From: Chloroflexota bacterium
GTDB lineage: Bacteria; Chloroflexota; Anaerolineae; Promineifilales; Promineifilaceae
Assembly (NCBI GenBank): GCA_024275635.1
Contig: JAJRYT010000100.1
Location: 1-52,540, forward strand
Direction: 5' to 3'
Length of the DNA stretch: 52,540 nt
Each line of letters opens with the position of its first letter. Position 1 is the stretch's first letter. This document shows positions 48,521-52,540 of the stretch, piece by piece. The notes beneath the pieces were generated by a model. That model saw nothing but the letters and a program-made list of their open reading frames with translations. It was not told where the DNA came from and searched no databases. The translations under genes and the position numbers were made by a program.

Positions 48521-48952
48521 TTGGTTCTCCTCCTAAAATAGAGACTGATTAAACTTAAACAATATAGGATTTCTTGTGATAGGGAATTCTTGCACGCCGC
48601 ATAAAGGCATGCTTTTTGAATTTGGGGTTTTGTATCTTAGCGACTCACCTCCTCTTCCAAAAAATAACGGACGTGCGTGCAAATACGTGCGTGCAAATAT
48701 TCTTCTTAAAGATTAAGATTTTATTAGATAATCTTCAATTGTCAACTAACCATAAACTGCCTGGACTGATCATCAGAGCAGTTTACACCTATAAACCTAC
48801 GCTAATCGTGAGGAAAATGGGTGGTTTGAATCTGTTTCTTAAGGAATGACGCTTAAACAACTTATCTGTTTCAGACAAGAGTCGTTGGTTATTAGTGACT
48901 CAAGCAATAACCTATGGCAGGTTCTATTGTGTAAGTTAATTAATTCTCATTC
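48521..48952. other. AT-rich promoter region of the liv operon
   Basis: 432 bases with no convincing gene; a 77-codon frame on the plus strand lacks a ribosome-binding site and looks random. It contains an exact 14-bp tandem repeat ACGTGCGTGCAAAT (48671-48684 and 48685-48698), a candidate regulator site about 150-180 bases upstream of the operon. A GGTTATT/AATAACC hairpin lies near 48892. Confidence 0.5.
48671..48698. promoter_or_regulatory. Direct 14-bp repeat upstream of the liv operon
   Basis: Two exact head-to-tail copies of ACGTGCGTGCAAAT. Tandem direct repeats at this distance often bind regulators. The factor is unknown. Confidence 0.4.
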
Positions 48953-49630
48953 CTAATCAATGTCAGTGATATTTTCGATAAATTCGCCAGTGGTCATGAA
49001 AATAACGCGCTCGGCGATATTGGTGGCCCGGTCGCCGATGCGCTCCAGGTTGTGGCCAACCCAGAGGAGAAAGGTGGCCCGACGAATGTAGGCGTCGTCT
49101 CGCATCTCTTCTAATGTTTCCCGAAAAAGTTTGTTATATTGTTTGTCAACCTTATCATCGCGCCCAACCATTGCTTTAGCAGCAATAGGGTCTTGGTTAA
49201 TATAGGCTGTAATACCTTCTTGAAGCATTTGCCGGGTTCGTTTAGCCATTTTGGGCAGTTTATGTAACGTGTCTATCTCATCTTCGCTTTCCATGCGGGC
49301 AACCAGCCGGGCAATACCGGCGGCGTGGTCGCCTATGCGCTCTAGTTCGACAGCGAGGTGAATGGCGGCAATGACGGCACGCAAATCGCTGGCCATTGGC
49401 TGCTGTGTTGCTAAAATACGCAGCCCCTCTTCTTCTATTTCGTAGCGCAAGCGATTGACTTCTTCATCAGCAGCGATGACTTCCCCGGCTAATGAGACTT
49501 TCCGTGAATTAAGGGCAACCATTGCTTGTTCGATAGCTGTATCGACCATGCTGGACATGCGCAGAATGCTGTCTTGCAATCCCTTTAATTCTTGATCAAG
49601 TATGGAGCGTTGTTGTAGGGTCATTTTCAT
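48953..49630 (-). CDS. phoU: Phosphate-signalling protein PhoU
   Basis: 225 residues, two homologous three-helix bundles. The metal-cluster motifs are ELERIGDHAAGIAR (~95-108) and NLERIGDRATNIAE (~195-208). PhoU links Pst transport with PhoR kinase to repress the Pho regulon. No pst or phoBR genes lie in the window. It is four bases downstream of the MBL hydrolase gene, so probably in the same transcript. Confidence 0.95.
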   Translation of the reverse strand: MKMTLQQRSILDQELKGLQDSILRMSSMVDTAIEQAMVALNSRKVSLAGEVIAADEEVNRLRYEIEEEGLRILATQQPMASDLRAVIAAIHLAVELERIGDHAAGIARLVARMESEDEIDTLHKLPKMAKRTRQMLQEGITAYINQDPIAAKAMVGRDDKVDKQYNKLFRETLEEMRDDAYIRRATFLLWVGHNLERIGDRATNIAERVIFMTTGEFIENITDID

Positions 49631-49633
49631 GCC

Positions 49634-50338
49634 TCAGTTTTGTCTTAACTGGTTGAACAGAGCCATCAAATCACCGCCGCTGTGATTGCTGCTGGGCAGG
49701 CCATGCCCGCAAGCTATGGCGGCAGGGGCGAGTTGGAGGAGGCGAATAGCCGAGCGCCGAGCGGCTTCCTGGTCGGCTGTGATGCGTTTGGGCGTGGATT
49801 GGAGACGGCCGTCCTTCGTGTTCAACGCATCACCGGCAAATAAAATCCCCTGGGCCGGGCTGTAAAATGAGTGATGATCCAGTGTATGACCAGGCGTTGC
49901 TAACACTTGCAATCCAGCGGTGATGGGCAGTTCATCTCCATCCTGAACAACCTGGATGGCTGTTTCTGGAATTGGTCGGTATCCCATGAAGGTATCTATA
50001 ATAAATTGGATCAAACGGGGCATATGCTTGGGCGATTTCCCCTTTTGCAGCAAGACGGCCGTTTCCGCTCCCGCATAAACCATCGCCCCTGTTTCCGCCT
50101 GGATCGCCGCCGCGCTACCCGCATGATCAATATCCGCATGAGTGATTAAAATACGTTTCAAATCAGCGCGTTGGCGGCCGAGTTCGGCCACAGCCGCCCA
50201 GACCAACGCCTGGCTTTTGGGCGTTCCGCAGTCAATGAGCGTCAGACCGTCCGCCTCTTCACACAGATACATATTCACATACCCGGCTTCCAGCAAATAT
50301 ATATTAGGAACAACGCTCTTTAGCATGCCCGTTTTCAT
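49634..50338 (-). CDS. Metallo-beta-lactamase-fold hydrolase
   Basis: 234 residues. The zinc motif is THADIDHAGSAA (the usual HxHxDH has Asp for the second His, as in several subfamilies). ATPGHTLDHHSFY, FAGDALNTKDG and a late ACGHGLPS His follow. The substrate is unknown; a glyoxalase II-like or lactonase activity is possible. The ATG overlaps the upstream stop (ATGA), so it is coupled to the NERD-like gene. Confidence 0.9.
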   Translation of the reverse strand: MKTGMLKSVVPNIYLLEAGYVNMYLCEEADGLTLIDCGTPKSQALVWAAVAELGRQRADLKRILITHADIDHAGSAAAIQAETGAMVYAGAETAVLLQKGKSPKHMPRLIQFIIDTFMGYRPIPETAIQVVQDGDELPITAGLQVLATPGHTLDHHSFYSPAQGILFAGDALNTKDGRLQSTPKRITADQEAARRSAIRLLQLAPAAIACGHGLPSSNHSGGDLMALFNQLRQN

Positions 50339-51054
50339 CCTTTATTAAGCAAGTGCGCCGCTTTTTCATCAAAGGCAGCTCTGATAGCCTCATAATCGGC
50401 CTGGGGCATTGGCGGTCGCTTTGTTTGCCGCATAAATCCTTTAACCTTAGTGTAATGCATAGCCGGTATGCGCGAATCTTTAACATCCAGATTATGCACA
50501 CCCTTGGACGTAAACACAATCATTGCGCCAATAGGCGCTTCCTCTACATCGGGCGCGTGTTTGCGAAGATACTTGGCCATGATATCAATCCGCGCTTCAG
50601 CCTCGCGGGTAGGGTTGCCCAACCCTTCCTGGCCAAAGAATTTACGCAGTCCCACCCCTTTTTGTATCCACTTGTCCCCAGCGACGCTGATGTTGCCGCC
50701 CTGATATTTGGCAATGAACAAAATGATGCCTTCCGGGGTAAGCAGAACATGGGAAACGGGGAGCAGATAATGATACAGACGGCCGTTTTTAGCCACCTTC
50801 TTCACCGCTTCATCCAATACCTCATCCGGGCGCGGGCGGCGCAAATAGCGATGCGATAAATAAATGCCAATCTGCGACAAAATCCAACCTGTAGTGAGCG
50901 CAATCAATTGATACAGCACCAAATTGGCAAAGCTGTCCACATTCGTAAATGCCAGGATTAACCCTGCAATCAAAGCACCCATCCCCACAAAATTAGACCA
51001 TTTGGCTATCGTGGCCAATCGGGTAATACGTTGTTCATCTCGTAAAATAATCAT
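50335..51054 (-). CDS. Two-TM protein with NERD-like (nuclease-related) domain
   Basis: 239 residues. TM segments at ~20-42 and ~48-70 precede a C-terminal domain. That domain has VLLTPEGIILFIAKYQGGNISV, KWIQKGVGLRKFFGQEGLGNP and IGAMIVFTSKGVHNLDV, resembling NERD domains. The nuclease-like acidic/QxK core is only partly visible, so catalytic activity is uncertain. It lies two bases after fabF and overlaps the MBL gene, giving an operon fabF-NERD-MBL-phoU. Confidence 0.75.
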   Translation of the reverse strand: MIILRDEQRITRLATIAKWSNFVGMGALIAGLILAFTNVDSFANLVLYQLIALTTGWILSQIGIYLSHRYLRRPRPDEVLDEAVKKVAKNGRLYHYLLPVSHVLLTPEGIILFIAKYQGGNISVAGDKWIQKGVGLRKFFGQEGLGNPTREAEARIDIMAKYLRKHAPDVEEAPIGAMIVFTSKGVHNLDVKDSRIPAMHYTKVKGFMRQTKRPPMPQADYEAIRAAFDEKAAHLLNKG

Positions 51055-51056
51055 AA

Positions 51057-52367
51057 TTAGTTAACAGGTAATTTGGTAATTGGTGATTGTCCATTCGCAT
51101 CATATTTTCCTAATACCAGACACGCATTCTGACCGCCCAAACCAAATGAGTTAGACAATACCACTTGCAAATCGGCGTGGCGTAACGCATTGGGCACATA
51201 ATCCAGATCGCAAGCCGGGTCAGGTGTTTCATAGTTCCATGTGGGCGGAATAACGCCTTCATACAGGGAAAAAGAGGAAAAAATCGCTTCAATGGCTCCG
51301 GCAGATCCCATTGAGTGGCCTAATACCGATTTGTTGCTGCTGATGGGCAGTTCATAGGCATATTCGCCAAACAACTTTTTAATGGCATACGTTTCCGTTG
51401 CATCATTGACGGGCGTAGATGTGCCATGCGCGTTAATATAATCTACCTGCTCAACACCCAGCGCCGCATCATTAATTGCCCAACGCATAGCCCGGACAGC
51501 CCCGGCCGCTTCCGGATCAGGCGCGGCCACATGGAAGGCGTCTGATGATGAAGCGTAGCCCAACAGTTCGGCATAAATGCGCACGCCCCGTTCCACCGCC
51601 TTATCCAGCCGTTCAATAACCAGGACGCCGGCCCCTTCGCTGAGCACAAAGCCATCACGATCCTTGTCGAACGGCCGGCTGGCCCGTTCCGGCATGTCAT
51701 TAAAATGGGTCGAAAGGGCGCGCATGGCGCCAAATCCGGCAACGGCCGCCTCATGAATCAACCCTTCCGTGCCGCCGGTAATCATCACGTCGGCCGCGCC
51801 GCGCCGAATCATTTCCATCGCCTCGCCGACAGCTTGCGTGCCCGTGGCGCAAGCAGCTACAACGGTGCTGATGGGACCTAGCGCCCCGGCAAGCAGGCTG
51901 ACGTGGTGGCTGGGCATGTTAGACAAAAACCCGGTCATAGCGAAGGGGCTAACCCGGTTGAAACCTTTGGTACGTAACGCAATCAGGTTGCGGTCGGCGA
52001 CGTCGAATCCGCCTGCGCCCGTGCCAATTAACACGCCGGTACGCTCCCCGTCGGGCACAGGTTCCGGTAATCCAGCGTCGGCGATCGCCATGCGCGCGGC
52101 GGCTACGGCGTATTGGGAGACCAGGGACATGCGGCGGGCTTCTTTGAAGTCCATGTGGTCTCTGGCGTTAAAGTCTTTAACTTCGCCGGCGATACGTGAA
52201 GGGAAATCGTACCGGCTGACATCGAAGTGTGTGATGGGGCCGATTCCGGAACGGCCGTTTAACAACCCATCCCAACTTTCCGCCGCCGTATGCCCAATCG
52301 GACTCATTACCCCCACCCCGGTGATGACGATACGCGGCCGGCCGCGACAGTCTAAGTATTTATCCAT
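51057..52367 (-). CDS. fabF: Beta-ketoacyl-ACP synthase II
   Basis: 436 residues. It is a condensing enzyme of fatty-acid elongation. The catalytic Cys is in VAACATGTQAVGEA, His in NAHGTSTPVND and His in SNKSVLGHSMGSAGAIE; VLSNSFGLGGQNACLVL closes the thiolase fold. The last nine residues (SPITKLPVN region) are encoded by a GGTAATTGG word repeat that is otherwise intergenic (51062-51089), an apparent 3' extension into repeat DNA. No acyl carrier protein gene is in the window. Confidence 0.96.
   Translation of the reverse strand: MDKYLDCRGRPRIVITGVGVMSPIGHTAAESWDGLLNGRSGIGPITHFDVSRYDFPSRIAGEVKDFNARDHMDFKEARRMSLVSQYAVAAARMAIADAGLPEPVPDGERTGVLIGTGAGGFDVADRNLIALRTKGFNRVSPFAMTGFLSNMPSHHVSLLAGALGPISTVVAACATGTQAVGEAMEMIRRGAADVMITGGTEGLIHEAAVAGFGAMRALSTHFNDMPERASRPFDKDRDGFVLSEGAGVLVIERLDKAVERGVRIYAELLGYASSSDAFHVAAPDPEAAGAVRAMRWAINDAALGVEQVDYINAHGTSTPVNDATETYAIKKLFGEYAYELPISSNKSVLGHSMGSAGAIEAIFSSFSLYEGVIPPTWNYETPDPACDLDYVPNALRHADLQVVLSNSFGLGGQNACLVLGKYDANGQSPITKLPVN
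51072..51089. repeat. TTTGGTAATTGGTGATTG, within fabF 3' end
   Basis: Exact copy of 35665-35682. It supplies part of the final codons of fabF. Confidence 0.75.
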
Positions 52368-52382
52368 GAATTACCCTTGGTA

Positions 52383-52483
52383 GGGATGAGGGATGAGGGA
52401 TGAGGACTGAGTAAGGAACCGCCCTACTAGTTCCTCACTACTCATTCCTCAGTCCTTACTCCTCATTCCTCACTACTCATCCC
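52383..52483. repeat. GGGATGAGGGATGAGG / CCTCATTCCTCACT hairpin upstream of fabF
   Basis: The left arm (52383-52419) repeats GGATGAG and the right arm (52430-52483) repeats CTCATTCCTCA, giving a long imperfect hairpin. It separates fabF from the gene at the right edge and overlaps that gene's last codons. Confidence 0.7.
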
Positions 52484-52540
52484 TGTTCTTATCGCCTCCA
52501 CCACTTTCTTTTCCACGATCCGCCGTGCCTGGCCGATGGC
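52463..52540 (-). CDS. C-terminus of a gene cut by the window edge
   Basis: Twenty-five codons to TGA at 52465-52463, reading AIGQARRIVEKKVVEAIRTG and a short tail. The helical charged composition suggests coding, but another frame is also open here, so the frame is uncertain. The final five codons lie in the hairpin repeat. No family assigned. Confidence 0.35.
   Translation of the reverse strand, partial: AIGQARRIVEKKVVEAIRTGMSSEE

Larger units (their letters stand above)
435..52258. repeat. Dispersed ACGGCCGT octamer family (about 61 copies)
   Basis: A palindromic octamer is scattered through the whole window in genes and gaps; the first copy is at 435-442 and the last at 52251-52258. It is read mostly as Thr-Ala-Val or Asn-Gly-Arg codons. 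Longer symmetric versions such as GGAAACGGCCGTTTCC occur at about 14559 and 20478. Copies concentrate in linkers, tails and gaps; uvrA has one in 2.9 kb. Confidence 0.85.

Noticed and set aside
48616..48849. A 77-codon plus-strand frame upstream of the liv operon
   Set aside because: No ribosome-binding site, AT-rich with random composition, and it covers the 14-bp repeats.

Overview
The window looks like a chromosomal segment of a Chloroflexota bacterium, most likely an Anaerolineae-like lineage. This is inferred from protein style: LysM, lamin-tail and Thr/Pro-rich surface proteins, a DUF3179 protein, an effector-associated domain (EAD7), a NiSOD operon and Flp-type pilins. No rRNA or other taxonomic marker was available. 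Base composition is uniform and a little above 50 % GC. There is one tRNA, and no CRISPR array, phage or insertion sequence was seen.

Layout. 0-5 kb: a two-TM protein with a PH-like domain behind its own promoter, then dnaE. 5-10 kb: a MarR regulator and an RND efflux permease carrying a ~560-residue repetitive insertion, with a perfect double palindrome upstream of marR. 10-16 kb: a hypothetical protein, a Coa1-like/nitrilase pair, an M19 dipeptidase, a small membrane protein, nfo, and two adjacent genes each broken by one in-frame TAG. 16-18 kb: glgA and tRNA-Arg(CCG). 18-22 kb: a duplicated cassette, each copy being a Flp-type prepilin fused to a long tail of ~82-residue beta-sandwich repeats plus a small Pro-rich single-TM protein. 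22-26 kb: a DUF3179 protein, an APH-like kinase, a cyclase-family hydrolase and a P-loop kinase lacking its lid. 26-32.5 kb: uvrA with an SOS-box-like operator, an EAD7 gene interrupted by TGA, and two convergent LysM membrane proteins. 32.7-36 kb: a GAF-GAF-adenylate cyclase, an AhpD-like protein whose CxxC reads CxxU (TGA), then sodN-sodX. 36-39 kb: trans-3-hydroxyproline dehydratase, ferredoxin, a JAMM protease and PlsY. 39-48.5 kb: a complete branched-chain amino acid ABC operon (SBP-livH-livM-livG-livF) followed by a second SBP and a fusion of two solute-binding families. 48.5-52.5 kb: phoU, an MBL hydrolase, a NERD-like membrane protein, fabF and the end of one more gene.

Cross-cutting signals. 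(i) The palindrome ACGGCCGT occurs about 61 times by hand count, about once per 860 bp, where base composition predicts about one; it behaves like a HIP1-type element. (ii) Many intergenic gaps hold low-complexity self-complementary word repeats, and a second family of palindromic elements is shared between at least three loci, one inside a coding sequence. (iii) Four genes carry a single in-frame stop. One (TGA at the second Cys of a CxxC) is best read as selenocysteine; the other three (TAG, TAG, TGA) look like decay, sequence error or readthrough, because TAG also ends intact genes here (dnaE, marR, the Coa1-like gene).
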